This document shows, in pieces, positions 54,352 to 64,000 of a stretch of 64,000 nt of DNA. The position numbers and the translations under genes are program-made. Within the stretch, counting starts at the first letter, position 1, and every line of letters starts with the position of its first letter. The notes under the pieces are model-generated. The model was not told the DNA's origin. It made no database searches and was given only the letters and a program-made list of their open reading frames with translations. This DNA is from RPQJ01 sp963754125 (GTDB lineage: Bacteria > Pseudomonadota > Gammaproteobacteria > Steroidobacterales > Steroidobacteraceae): NCBI GenBank assembly GCA_963754125.1, contig CAVWEX010000007.1, positions 414,383 to 478,382 of the forward strand. Direction: 5' to 3'.

Positions 54352-55074
54352 ATGGGACGCATTTTCGAAGTTCGCAAGCACGCGATGTTCGCGCGCTGGA
54401 ACCGCATGGCGAAGCAGTTCGCCCGCATCGGCAAGGAAATCACCATCTCGGTCAAGAAGGGCGGAGCGGACCCGGACTCGAACCCGACGCTGCGGCGATG
54501 CATCCAGAACGCCCGCAACGTGAACATGCCCAAGGACAAGATCGAGGCCGCGATCAAGCGCGCCTCGGGCCGCGACGCTGCCGACTTCCAGGAAGTGATG
54601 TACGAGGGCTACGGCCCGCATGGCGTCGCGGTGCTCGTCGAGTGCGCGACCGACAACCCGACCCGCACCGTGGCGAGCGTGCGCAACGCGTTCAGCAAGA
54701 ACGGCGGCAACCTCGCGACGACCGGCAGTGTGTCCTTCCAGTTCAAGCGCATGGGCGTGTTCCGCCTGAACCCCGAAGGGCTCGACGCCGACGACCTCGA
54801 GCTGTACCTGATCGACCACGGCCTCGAGGAATTCGGCGAAAGCACCGGCGAGAAGGGTGAGCCGCAGCTCGTGGCGCGCTGCCTGTTCGAGGATTTCGGC
54901 ACGCTGCAGAAGGCGCTCGAGGACCGCGGCATCGCGCCGATCACCGCGGAGCAGGAATACATCTGCATGACGCCGACCGAGCTCGCCGAGGAGCAGGCGA
55001 CCGAGGTGCTCGAACTCATCGACAAGCTCGAGCAGGACGAGGACGTGCAGCGGGTGTATCACACGCTGGCGTGA
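54352..55074 (+). CDS. yebC: YebC/PmpR family regulatory protein
   Basis: 240 residues. MGRIFEVRKHAMFARWNRMAKQFARIGKEITISVKKGG, then NARNVNMPKDKIEAAIKRASG and YEGYGPHGVAVLVECATDN, all conserved in YebC. This family is linked to transcription control and, more recently, to rescuing ribosomes at proline stretches (TACO1-like). Complete and canonical in length. No ruv genes follow, unlike in many relatives. Confidence 0.96.
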   Translation: MGRIFEVRKHAMFARWNRMAKQFARIGKEITISVKKGGADPDSNPTLRRCIQNARNVNMPKDKIEAAIKRASGRDAADFQEVMYEGYGPHGVAVLVECATDNPTRTVASVRNAFSKNGGNLATTGSVSFQFKRMGVFRLNPEGLDADDLELYLIDHGLEEFGESTGEKGEPQLVARCLFEDFGTLQKALEDRGIAPITAEQEYICMTPTELAEEQATEVLELIDKLEQDEDVQRVYHTLA

Positions 55075-55086
55075 CCGCAGGCGACG

Positions 55087-55812
55087 TCAGCTCCAGCCCG
55101 CGGAGCTGAACTCGAACACGCCCGGATTCAGCGGGTCGCTTCGCTGCCACACGACGCGCGTCTGCGTCACGGTCAGGATCCAGCCCTGCTGTTCGGTTGG
55201 TGCGCGGCTTGCGAAGGCCGCCGCGTCGAGCACGACGCCACAGCCGCCGTGACGTGAGTCGCGCACCGACTCGTACCTCAGACATTGCACGCACGCCTCG
55301 CGCGTCACACGGCCAATGGCCTGGCATGCCGTGTAGTCCGAACGGTGCGTCCACGTCGCTCGATCACGGTCGAAAGGCGGATCGCGCAGGTCGATCGCCG
55401 ATCCGTACACCGGCACCTTGAATACCGTCTGCGATCGCGGCGGCATCGCCGCAAGCGCCGGCGTGTCGCGCAGGTGACGCCAGCGCCAGTAACCGACTTC
55501 GGCACAGGCCGTGCGGGCGTGGTCCGCCCCATAGAACACGCCCGGATCGTTTGGACCGCGGAATCGCGAACCGCCGGGCGGCGGCGCGTAACGGAAAGGT
55601 GTGAACAGCAACCAGTGCAGGTTGGCCTGCGCCACGTCGCGCGGCACGGGCGGCTTCGACGATTCGACCAGCCGTTCCAGTACGGCCTGCTCGGCCACGG
55701 TATCGACGAGCGCCATGGTCGAGGCGACGTGCTGCGCCTCGACGGCCCGCCACAGGTCGAGCGCTGCGGGGCGCGCTTCAGACGCGACCGCGAGCGTGGT
55801 CCAGGTAGTCAA
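55087..55812 (-). CDS. RES domain toxin (MbcT-like)
   Basis: 241 residues. RES toxins degrade NAD+. The characteristic blocks are LFTPFRYAPPPGGSRFRGPNDPGVFYGAD (Arg/Tyr) and the AEVGYWRWRH block (Glu). The start, TTG 55812, overlaps the antitoxin end by 35 bases. Gene order is antitoxin then toxin, the usual RES-Xre arrangement. C-terminus normal. Confidence 0.85.
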   Translation of the reverse strand: MTTWTTLAVASEARPAALDLWRAVEAQHVASTMALVDTVAEQAVLERLVESSKPPVPRDVAQANLHWLLFTPFRYAPPPGGSRFRGPNDPGVFYGADHARTACAEVGYWRWRHLRDTPALAAMPPRSQTVFKVPVYGSAIDLRDPPFDRDRATWTHRSDYTACQAIGRVTREACVQCLRYESVRDSRHGGCGVVLDAAAFASRAPTEQQGWILTVTQTRVVWQRSDPLNPGVFEFSSAGWS

Positions 55813-56161
55813 CGACGCGCACCAGTCCGGCCGCGCTCTTGATCAGGTCGAGCGGCGCGGCACCGAGCGCAGTGTTGTAGCTCTCGAGCCAGGCGCGGGC
55901 GGTACCCTCACGCCCCCACAGCGCGTCGAGCGAGCGGAACAACCGCACGAACAGGATGGCCAATTCCCATTCCTTCGCTCGGGTGGGCGACAGGTGGTAT
56001 TTGCCCGTGAAGAGCCGTGAGGCGGTCGGACCGGAGAGGCCGAGCGTCGCGGCCACCTGACGCTGGCTGAGTCCGAGCCACCCCGCCGCCCGGGTGACCG
56101 CCTTGGTCAGCACAGAGGACTCCTCCGGAACCACGGAAGGACTCGGGGTATTGAGAGCCAT
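55778..56161 (-). CDS. Xre/MbcA/ParS-type antitoxin
   Basis: 127 residues. An Xre-like helix-turn-helix (WLGLSQRQVAATLGLSGPTASRLFTGKYHLSPTRAKEWELAILFVRLFRSLDALWG) is followed by the MbcA/ParS C-terminal domain (EGTARAWLESYNTALGAAPLDLIKSAAGLVRVVDYLDHARG). It neutralises the RES toxin encoded immediately downstream and usually represses its own promoter. An AT-rich operator-like site lies just upstream. Confidence 0.88.
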   Translation of the reverse strand: MALNTPSPSVVPEESSVLTKAVTRAAGWLGLSQRQVAATLGLSGPTASRLFTGKYHLSPTRAKEWELAILFVRLFRSLDALWGREGTARAWLESYNTALGAAPLDLIKSAAGLVRVVDYLDHARGRV

Positions 56162-56175
56162 GGCCTCAAATTACT

Positions 56176-56192
56176 CCATAGGAAACTATTGG
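56176..56192 (-). promoter_or_regulatory. AT-rich near-palindrome upstream of the antitoxin gene
   Basis: CCATAG-GAAA-CTATTGG: six bases on the left pair with six of seven on the right, 15 bases from the antitoxin start, inside an AT-rich patch (56160-56215) that stands out from the GC-rich background. Candidate autorepression operator and promoter. Confidence 0.5.
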
Positions 56193-56362
56193 TCCATATT
56201 TATTCTATTGAATGCTCTGGCCGATGGCTTCGCGCCACCGACCGACGCGTGGCAGCGTGAGTCAGCCCGACGGTGCCCTGCCAGCGGCATTTCCCCTGCG
56301 TGCGACCGGATTCACTGGACCGGCGAAGAGGCGGGCAAGCCTCCTCGACTAAACTGCGCGCC

Positions 56363-58733
<2,371 letters not shown>

Positions 58734-58737
<4 letters not shown>

Positions 58738-59240
58738 CGGCACGCTGGGCGCGACGGCTCGGGGAGATCCTGCTGGTCGTCGTGATCGTGGGCGGCATCT
58801 ATGCGTGGCAGAGCCGCGACCTGCTTCCGGCCGGTGAACGCGTCGCGGCCCCGGCGTTCGAGCTCCTCGACCTGCAGGGCCGCCCGTGGACGCTCGACGC
58901 GCTCATGGGTAAGCCCGCGGTGCTGTATTTCTTTGCGCCCTGGTGCGGCGTCTGCGCCGCGAGCTCGCCGCAGCTTCGATGGTTCGATCGCTGGAAGGGC
59001 GAGGAAGTGCAGGTCGTGCTGGTCGGCCTCGACTGGTCGAACCCGGCCGAACTCGCGGACTACGCGGCACGCCACGAGCTGACGCTGCCGATCCTCGCCG
59101 CCGGTCCGCAGACCGCGGCGGACTACCGGATCGGCGGCTACCCGACCTATTACGTGCTCGATGCCGATGGCCGCATCGCAGGCCGCGATTTCGGCTACAC
59201 GACCGCGCCCGGGCTCTGGCTCAGGACGCGCGGACTTTGA
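58734..59240 (+). CDS. Membrane-anchored thioredoxin-like disulfide reductase (TlpA/ResA-like)
   Basis: 168 residues. An N-terminal anchor helix (EILLVVVIVGGIYAW) is followed by a thioredoxin fold with active site FFAPWCGVCAASSP and the cis-proline-like GGYPTYYVLD. Periplasmic thiol-disulfide exchange, perhaps for cytochrome c maturation or protein folding, is inferred. GTG 58734 overlaps the ygiQ stop by four bases and gives a short cytoplasmic start, so it was chosen. Confidence 0.82.
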
Positions 59241-59356
59241 GGCCGGCTGACCTGCGGGTCACTGCGCGGCGCGTGTAACCGGGATCATTCCGCTTCATAC
59301 TCCGCGCTGAAGCGGAACGGCCGCGTCGGCCCCGCCCCGCAATCAACGGAGAGTTC

Positions 59357-59485
59357 ATGGCCAAACCCAACTATTCACACCAGAAGAAGCAGCGCGAGCT
59401 CGCGGCCAAGAAGAAGCGCGACGAGAAGCAGCAGCGCCGCCAGCAGAAAAAGGAAGACGAGGCGCCGCCGCCGCCGCCCGCCTGA
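59357..59485 (+). CDS. Small lysine- and glutamine-rich basic protein, 42 residues
   Basis: MAKPNYSHQKKQRELAAKKK onward, then RDEKQQRRQQKKEDE and a run of prolines. GGAG precedes the ATG. Such tiny basic proteins with the same opening are scattered in Gammaproteobacteria, and some are ribosome- or RNA-associated; I cannot assign a function. Converges on a second lysine-rich gene 8 bases away. Confidence 0.7.
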   Translation: MAKPNYSHQKKQRELAAKKKRDEKQQRRQQKKEDEAPPPPPA

Positions 59486-59493
59486 CGCGGGCC

Positions 59494-59604
59494 TCAGATG
59501 AAGCTCGGCGTGCTCTTTTTCGCCTTCTTGGCAGCCTTCTTCTCTTCCTTGGTCTTGGCGGGCTTCTTCTTGCCTTCTTTCTTTCGGTCCATGCCTTTGC
59601 TCAT
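59494..59604 (-). CDS. Small lysine-rich protein, 36 residues
   Basis: MSKGMDRKKEGKKKPAKTKE, then EKKAAKKAKKSTPSFI. Ribosome-binding site GGAG lies in AACGGAGCGAACGCC before the ATG. About 40 percent of residues are lysine. Too short for confident homology; perhaps nucleic-acid binding. Convergent with the preceding small gene and divergent from nothing else. Confidence 0.6.
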   Translation of the reverse strand: MSKGMDRKKEGKKKPAKTKEEKKAAKKAKKSTPSFI

Positions 59605-59643
59605 GGCGTTCGCTCCGTTGCCTGCTTGGCGGTTATCGCGCAA

Positions 59644-61578
59644 TCACTCGTAGTGGTGTGACTGGAACAACTCGGTCGCCGTCTGGAAATAGGCGATTCC
59701 GAGTGCATCGAGGGCCGGGTCAGGCCGGGTTCGCTCGAACGTCCCATGCGCTCGATCATACAGGTAGTCGCGCACCGAACCGTCGAGTCCGAGCACGGCG
59801 AGCCTGCCGTCCCGGTAGATCGCCACGTCATGGTCGTGGCTGAAGAGCGCGATTCGGCCAGCGTCCGGCGTGTGCAGCACGTCCTGGCCGAAAAACGGCG
59901 CCTGGTAAGGCAACCCCAGCAGTCCGAGCACCGTCGGCGCGACGTCAATCTGGCCCATCAGCGCATCCACGCGCCGTGGGGCGATGTGCTTCGGCGCAAA
60001 TACCATGAGGGGAATCTCGTAGGTGCGCAGAGGAATCTCCGCCTTGCCATAGACGCGGGCGCCGTGGTCGGCGACCACGACGAAGAGAGTGTCGTCAAAC
60101 CAGGGCTGCTTCTCCGCCTCGCGCAGGAAGTAGCCGAGCGCGTAGTCGGCGTACCGGACGCCGGCGGCGCGGCCACCGCCCTGCGCCGGAATGCCGGACT
60201 GCTCGAGGCCCGGCCGGAACGTGTACGGTTTGTGGTTCGACGTGGTCATGACGATCGAGAAAAACGGCTCGTGGCGGGCATGCTGCTCGGAGAAGTGCCG
60301 GATGGCGCGATCGAACAGGTCCTCGTCACTCACGCCCCAGATGTTCTCGAAGCGGACGTGGTCGATGTCGGCCCGATCGAGCACCGTGAAGCCGTTCCCC
60401 GAATAGAACGCGTTCATGTTGTCAAAGTAGCCGTAGCCGCCGTAGAGGAAGCTCGTCTGGTAACCGAGGTCGTGCATCACGCGACCCCAGGTCGCGATGC
60501 CGTCGTTGCCGGGACGGCGGAGGATGGACACCGTCGGGATCGGCGGGAACGACGCCGTGAGCGCCTCCAGCCCGCGCACCGTACGGGTCCCGGAGGCGTA
60601 GGTGTTCGAGAACCAGAGCCCGCGACGAGCGTAGGCATCGAAGTTCGGCGTCAGGTCGCGGTCGGAGCCGTAGAGCTTGCTGAACTTCGCGCCGAACGAC
60701 TCGCTGGCGATGACGACGACGTTCAGCCGTCCGAGACCGTCCCGGCGGGCCGGAAAGCGCCGGTCGAGCCGACCCTCCGCAAGCCGCGTGAAATGTCCAC
60801 CACCGGGGTCGAGTGAGCGTGCGAGCAGGTCGAGATTCGCGCGCGGATCGCCCGACGCATAGAAGGCGTGGTAGTCGATCTGGTTCGTCGCAGCTGCGCG
60901 AAAGAAGCTGCTGTAGCCGTTCTGGAGGATCTCGTTCTCGACCCGGTTCGACGACCATGACAGCGCATCGGTCGGGTACCACGCGATGACGGCCAGCAGC
61001 GCAACGGCGAATGCCGCGAACGGTACGGCGCGCGCGCGCAGCGGGACGACGGCCTGCATTCCCGCCGTCCACCACCGCCGCAGTACCCAGGTGAGCGCGG
61101 CTGCCACCAGCACGGTTCCGATGAGCCCCTTGACCACCGGGTAGGCTTCCCAGATATCGACGAACACCTCCGTCGGATACGCGAGATAGTCGACCGCGAC
61201 GAGATTGAAGCGTGCGTCGAATTCCTCGAAGAAGTAGACCTCGGCCACGGCGATGTAGATCAGCACGCCGGCCGTGATGGCCGTGCCGGCCAGCAGGAGC
61301 CCGCGCTGGAACGGGGTACGGTACCAGCGGTCGGGGACCAGCAGCAGGTAAATGACAAAGGGCGCGAACAGGTAGAGGCTCTCGGTGGCGTCGTTCGCGA
61401 GGCCGGCCAGCAGCAACAGCGGCAGGTCGAGCGCCGGGACGTCCGCCGCGCTCCCGAAGCGGGCCCACAGCACGATGCGGGCCAGGAAGCCGAGCGCGAC
61501 GTAGAAGACCGCAAGGGCGGCTGCCGGCGCGAAGCGTCGGCTGGCCGCTTGAATCATCGATCGTGTTTCCGTTCGCAC
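59644..61578 (-). CDS. Sulfatase-fold phosphoglycerol/LTA synthase-like membrane transferase
   Basis: 644 residues. Five N-terminal helices, then an extracytoplasmic sulfatase domain. The nucleophile region SGTRTVRGLEALTASFPPIP carries the catalytic threonine, and NVVVIASESFGAKFSKLYGSDRDLTPNFD, YADYALGYFLREAEKQPWFDDTLFVVVADHGAR complete the metal site. Gram-negative relatives transfer phosphoglycerol or phosphoethanolamine to envelope glycans or lipids. GTG 61578 and ATG 61557 are both possible starts. Confidence 0.88.
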   Translation of the reverse strand: MRTETRSMIQAASRRFAPAAALAVFYVALGFLARIVLWARFGSAADVPALDLPLLLLAGLANDATESLYLFAPFVIYLLLVPDRWYRTPFQRGLLLAGTAITAGVLIYIAVAEVYFFEEFDARFNLVAVDYLAYPTEVFVDIWEAYPVVKGLIGTVLVAAALTWVLRRWWTAGMQAVVPLRARAVPFAAFAVALLAVIAWYPTDALSWSSNRVENEILQNGYSSFFRAAATNQIDYHAFYASGDPRANLDLLARSLDPGGGHFTRLAEGRLDRRFPARRDGLGRLNVVVIASESFGAKFSKLYGSDRDLTPNFDAYARRGLWFSNTYASGTRTVRGLEALTASFPPIPTVSILRRPGNDGIATWGRVMHDLGYQTSFLYGGYGYFDNMNAFYSGNGFTVLDRADIDHVRFENIWGVSDEDLFDRAIRHFSEQHARHEPFFSIVMTTSNHKPYTFRPGLEQSGIPAQGGGRAAGVRYADYALGYFLREAEKQPWFDDTLFVVVADHGARVYGKAEIPLRTYEIPLMVFAPKHIAPRRVDALMGQIDVAPTVLGLLGLPYQAPFFGQDVLHTPDAGRIALFSHDHDVAIYRDGRLAVLGLDGSVRDYLYDRAHGTFERTRPDPALDALGIAYFQTATELFQSHHYE

Positions 61579-61650
61579 GTGCCCGTTCCTGATGGACCGG
61601 GGTGTTAGACGAGCGCGGCGCGGGAAACCAATCGCCCGCAGGCCCGGCAG

Positions 61651-62495
61651 TCAGCCGATGGCGCCCAATTCCTCTCGGTTGAGGCGCAGCGCGCTTGCGG
61701 CAGCGTTTTCCTCGAGGTGGGTCACCGTGGACGTACCGGGGATCGGCAGCATCGCCGGCGAGCGCGCCAACAGCCAGGCGATCGCCGCCTGCGCGAACGA
61801 GACGCCGCGACTCGTCGCCCAGGCCTCGAGCTTCCCGCGCGGACCGACCTCGTCGGCGTCGCGTCGGGCTCTGCGTGAGCGGCGACCACGGGATGAACGC
61901 GAGACCGTCGCGCTCGCAGACCGCGAGCACCGGGTCGGACGAGCGGTCCGACACGTTGTAGCGGTTCTGCACGGAAACGATCTCCACGACGCGCCGCGGC
62001 GCGCGCGAGCTCGTCCGCGTCGACGTTCGACACGCCCACGTGGCGGATCTTGCCCTCCTGCTGGAGCCGCGCAATCTCGCCGAGCGAGTCCTCGAGCGGG
62101 ACCTCCGGGTCGATTGTGTGCAGCTGGTAGAGGTCGATGCGCTCGACGCGCAAGCGCCTGAGGCTGGCCGCGCACGCGGCCCGCAGGTGGTCGGGACGCC
62201 CGTCGCCGTCCCAGCGGTCCCGCGATGGCCGCACGATGCCGCCCTTGGTCGCGATCACGAGCCCCGGCGGGTAGGGATGCAGCGCATCCGCGATCAGCAG
62301 CTCGTTGGTCGCGGGCCCGTAGGCGTCCGCGGTGTCGATGAAGTTCACGCCGAGTTCGACCGCCCGGCGCAACACGCGCCGCGCCGCGTCTCGATCGGCT
62401 GGGTCGCCCCAGATGCCGGGCCCGGCGAGTCGCATCGCCCCGTAGCCGAGACGATTCACCCGCAGGTCGCCGCCGATCACGATCGTTTCAGGCAT
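61651..62495 (-). pseudogene. Aldo/keto reductase, two frameshifts
   Basis: NADPH-dependent oxidoreductase. ATG 62495 begins MPETIVIGGDLRVNRLGYGAMRLAG; FIDTADAYGPATNELL (Asp/Tyr), VIATKGGIVRPSRDRW (Lys), YQLHTIDPEVPLEDSLGEI (His) are in the first frame, SVQNRYNVSD... FIPWSPL in the second, and PIPGTSTVTHLEENA in the third. Breaks fall near 61995 and 61870; each fits one extra base, and the span is two over a multiple of three. Corrected length about 280 residues. Probably functional in the organism. Confidence 0.82.
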
Positions 62496-62674
62496 CACCG
62501 CCGTTCCGCTGATTTTTCGCGACCCGAGCTTACGCGGTTTGACGTAATCGTCGCGTGCACCGTGACCGGGGTCACGCATTCGCTCGAGCGCCGCACGGAG
62601 GCCGGCGCCGCGGATTAGCTTCGAGGCAGCCCCGGGGCAGGCCGACGATGCCCCGCGACGCCGAGGAGGACCAC

Positions 62675-63316
62675 ATGAACCTGGCGACCGACGTTCAGTC
62701 CGTGCCCTCGACCGAGGACCCGAGTCCCCGCACCCGCCGCGTGCTCAAGCGTCTGCTGCTGGTGCTGCTCATCGCCCTGCCGTGCATCGCGCTCGCCACG
62801 CCGCCCGCCTGGGCGCCGGCGCACGGCTGGCGCAAGAAGAACGATCCCGCCTACGCTGGCTACAGCGGTCGGCAGTGGGAGCGCGATTACGGCGTGAGCC
62901 TGGGCCGCTGCGATCGCGCCGAGGTCGGTGCGGTGCTCGGCGGCGCCGCAGGCGTCATCGGCGCGGCGGCCGGGCAGGACGGCCAGCGCGCGGTGGCGAT
63001 CGTGGTCGGCACCGTCATCGGTGCCGCCATCGGCGCGGAGATCGGGCGGCGCATGGACCAGGCCGATCGCTCCTGCGTCGGCCACGCACTCGAGCTGGCG
63101 GTGCCCGGGCAGACCGTGGCGTGGAAGAATCACAACACCGGCATCACCTACCAGCTCACGCCTGCCAGTGACGGCGAGCGGACGGCCGACGGTTGTCGCA
63201 AGTTCCGCCTCATCGCGACCGGTGGCTTCGGTCTCAGCGAGGGCCGTGCCGTGGCCTGCGCCGGCACGGACGGCAAATGGAAGCTCGAGCCCGAGGTGCG
63301 CCTCGGGCAGCGCTAG
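62675..63316 (+). CDS. Glycine-zipper (2TM) outer-membrane-type protein
   Basis: 213 residues. An N-terminal hydrophobic helix (VLKRLLLVLLIALPCIALATPPA) acts as signal or anchor. The central GAVLGGAAGVIGAAAGQDGQRAVAIVVGTVIGAAIGAEIGRRMD is a glycine-zipper hairpin of the 17-kDa surface antigen/Rick_17kDa type, followed by KNHNTGITYQLTPASDGER and a conserved C-terminal WKL motif. ATG 62675 has GAGGAGGA upstream. Role in the envelope unknown. Confidence 0.8.
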   Translation: MNLATDVQSVPSTEDPSPRTRRVLKRLLLVLLIALPCIALATPPAWAPAHGWRKKNDPAYAGYSGRQWERDYGVSLGRCDRAEVGAVLGGAAGVIGAAAGQDGQRAVAIVVGTVIGAAIGAEIGRRMDQADRSCVGHALELAVPGQTVAWKNHNTGITYQLTPASDGERTADGCRKFRLIATGGFGLSEGRAVACAGTDGKWKLEPEVRLGQR

Positions 63317-63789
63317 TTGCAGGGATAAGCTTGGCTCAGGCCCTCGAAGAACACCTCGCCGATCGGGCGCTGCAGGTCCTTTGGGTTGCGCTCCAGGTGG
63401 GTGAGCACGGTTCGCACGTACTCCGCCGCCGGGGTGGACGCCGGACTGCACACGCCGAGCAGCCGGGCCGGCTCCTGCGTCTGGAACAGCTTGAACACCT
63501 CGTCGGCGTCGAGCTCGTAGCGGATCGCGAGCCGCGACCCGAAGCTGAGCGCGCCGATCTGGCTGCCGATGCGCAGGCCGTTGAGAAGGCCCTTGGTCAC
63601 GCCGAGGCAGTAGGTGATGTCGAGGTCGTTGCCCTGCACGTCGCGATCGAGCGCCGCGAGGTAGGCCTGGCAGTATCCGCGCCACTCGCTGGCGGGCGGA
63701 GACATCTCCTGGGCGCGGGCCGTGCCGGCCCCGGCGATCAATGCGACGGCCAGAAGGTTCGCGGCGAAAGCCGATGCAACTCGATTCAT
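63313..63789 (-). CDS. Rap1a/Tai family periplasmic protein
   Basis: 158 residues, signal peptide MNRVASAFAANLLAVALIAGAGTARA. The body (YCLGVTKGLLNGLRIGSQIGAL, FQTQEPARLLGVCSPASTPAAEYVRTVLTHLERNP, FFEGLSQAYPCN) resembles the Rap1a/Tai fold of type VI amidase immunity proteins. It has the conserved cysteines. No amidase effector is adjacent, so it may be an orphan immunity or housekeeping relative. Converges with four-base overlap on the glycine-zipper gene. Confidence 0.72.
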   Translation of the reverse strand: MNRVASAFAANLLAVALIAGAGTARAQEMSPPASEWRGYCQAYLAALDRDVQGNDLDITYCLGVTKGLLNGLRIGSQIGALSFGSRLAIRYELDADEVFKLFQTQEPARLLGVCSPASTPAAEYVRTVLTHLERNPKDLQRPIGEVFFEGLSQAYPCN

Positions 63790-63883
63790 GTTCCGACCCT
63801 CACCTCGATGAGCGCGTCCGGGCGCGCGCGCATTGTGCGGGTTCCGATCGCCGGAATGTAGCCGGCCCGGGCGGTCCGGGACG

Positions 63884-64000
63884 TCAGCTGCTGACCTGTG
63901 GCGTCGGCAGCTTTGCCAGCACCTCCTCGACGTAGGACGGCACGACCTCGGCGAGCGGCAGGTCGCGGCCCAGGCGCTCCGACATGTACCAGCGGTGCTC
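63884..64000 (-). CDS. C-terminal end of a DUF4032-like protein (partial)
   Basis: The last 38 residues of a gene that runs off the window end: EHRWYMSERLGRDLPLAEVV and the ending LPTPQVSS. EHRWYxSExxGRD is characteristic of DUF4032-domain proteins, whose function is not known. Confidence 0.55.
   Translation of the reverse strand, partial: EHRWYMSERLGRDLPLAEVVPSYVEEVLAKLPTPQVSS

Overview
The window is very GC-rich, densely packed chromosomal DNA from a Gram-negative bacterium. FadE-type acyl-CoA dehydrogenase, GspA/GspB, two RND efflux systems, a TonB-dependent receptor, YgiQ, Blc lipocalin and a DUF3667 membrane protein together suggest a gammaproteobacterium, perhaps near Steroidobacterales, Nevskiales or Xanthomonadales. 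This placement is an inference from gene content, not a search. I see no rRNA, tRNA, CRISPR array, insertion sequence or prophage.

Layout. 1-6.1 kb: Kef-type antiporter (start outside the window), purT, dps and a TetR gene heading an efflux operon (broken tolC-like gene, adaptor, RND pump to 10.3 kb). 10.3-11.1 kb: short GntR regulator, a 51-residue secreted peptide and two palindromes. 11.1-18.3 kb: mdh, fadE, a DUF4286-DUF3667 fusion, Fe-SOD and dinB. 18.2-25 kb: di-haem cytochrome, gspAB, a DAK2-DegV fusion and a Cys/Met PLP enzyme. 25-29 kb: rhodanese, dodecin, lipocalin, 2OG-oxygenase-like protein divergent from a LysR gene, and a phosphodiesterase-like membrane protein. 29-36.7 kb: hydrolase, acyl-CoA synthetase, TonB receptor, TetR, 3-hydroxybutyrate dehydrogenase and polyhydroxyalkanoate depolymerase, sharing a three-palindrome control region; this reads as a hydroxyalkanoate utilisation island. 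36.7-44.9 kb: receiver-TonB fusion, nucleotide-transporter-like protein, beta-CASP hydrolase, sensor with a degenerate HD-GYP domain, and a host-attachment-family protein. 45-50.4 kb: second TetR-adaptor-RND operon plus a DUF4136 lipoprotein. 50.5-55 kb: thioredoxin-like protein, DMT transporter, bactofilin-like lipoprotein, methyltransferase, cytochrome and yebC. 55-64 kb: RES/Xre toxin-antitoxin pair, ygiQ carrying two unusual palindromic elements, thioredoxin, two tiny lysine-rich proteins, a sulfatase-type transferase, an aldo/keto reductase, a glycine-zipper protein, a Tai-like protein and the end of a DUF4032-type gene.

Two things stand out. First, ygiQ contains two hairpin elements in opposite orientation. 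They share an identical 35-nt core but have different, still self-complementary arms, all inside an open reading frame. Second, seven genes are frame-interrupted, and nearly every break is explained by one extra base. This pattern suggests insertion-type sequencing error rather than gene decay, so most of these genes are probably intact in the organism.
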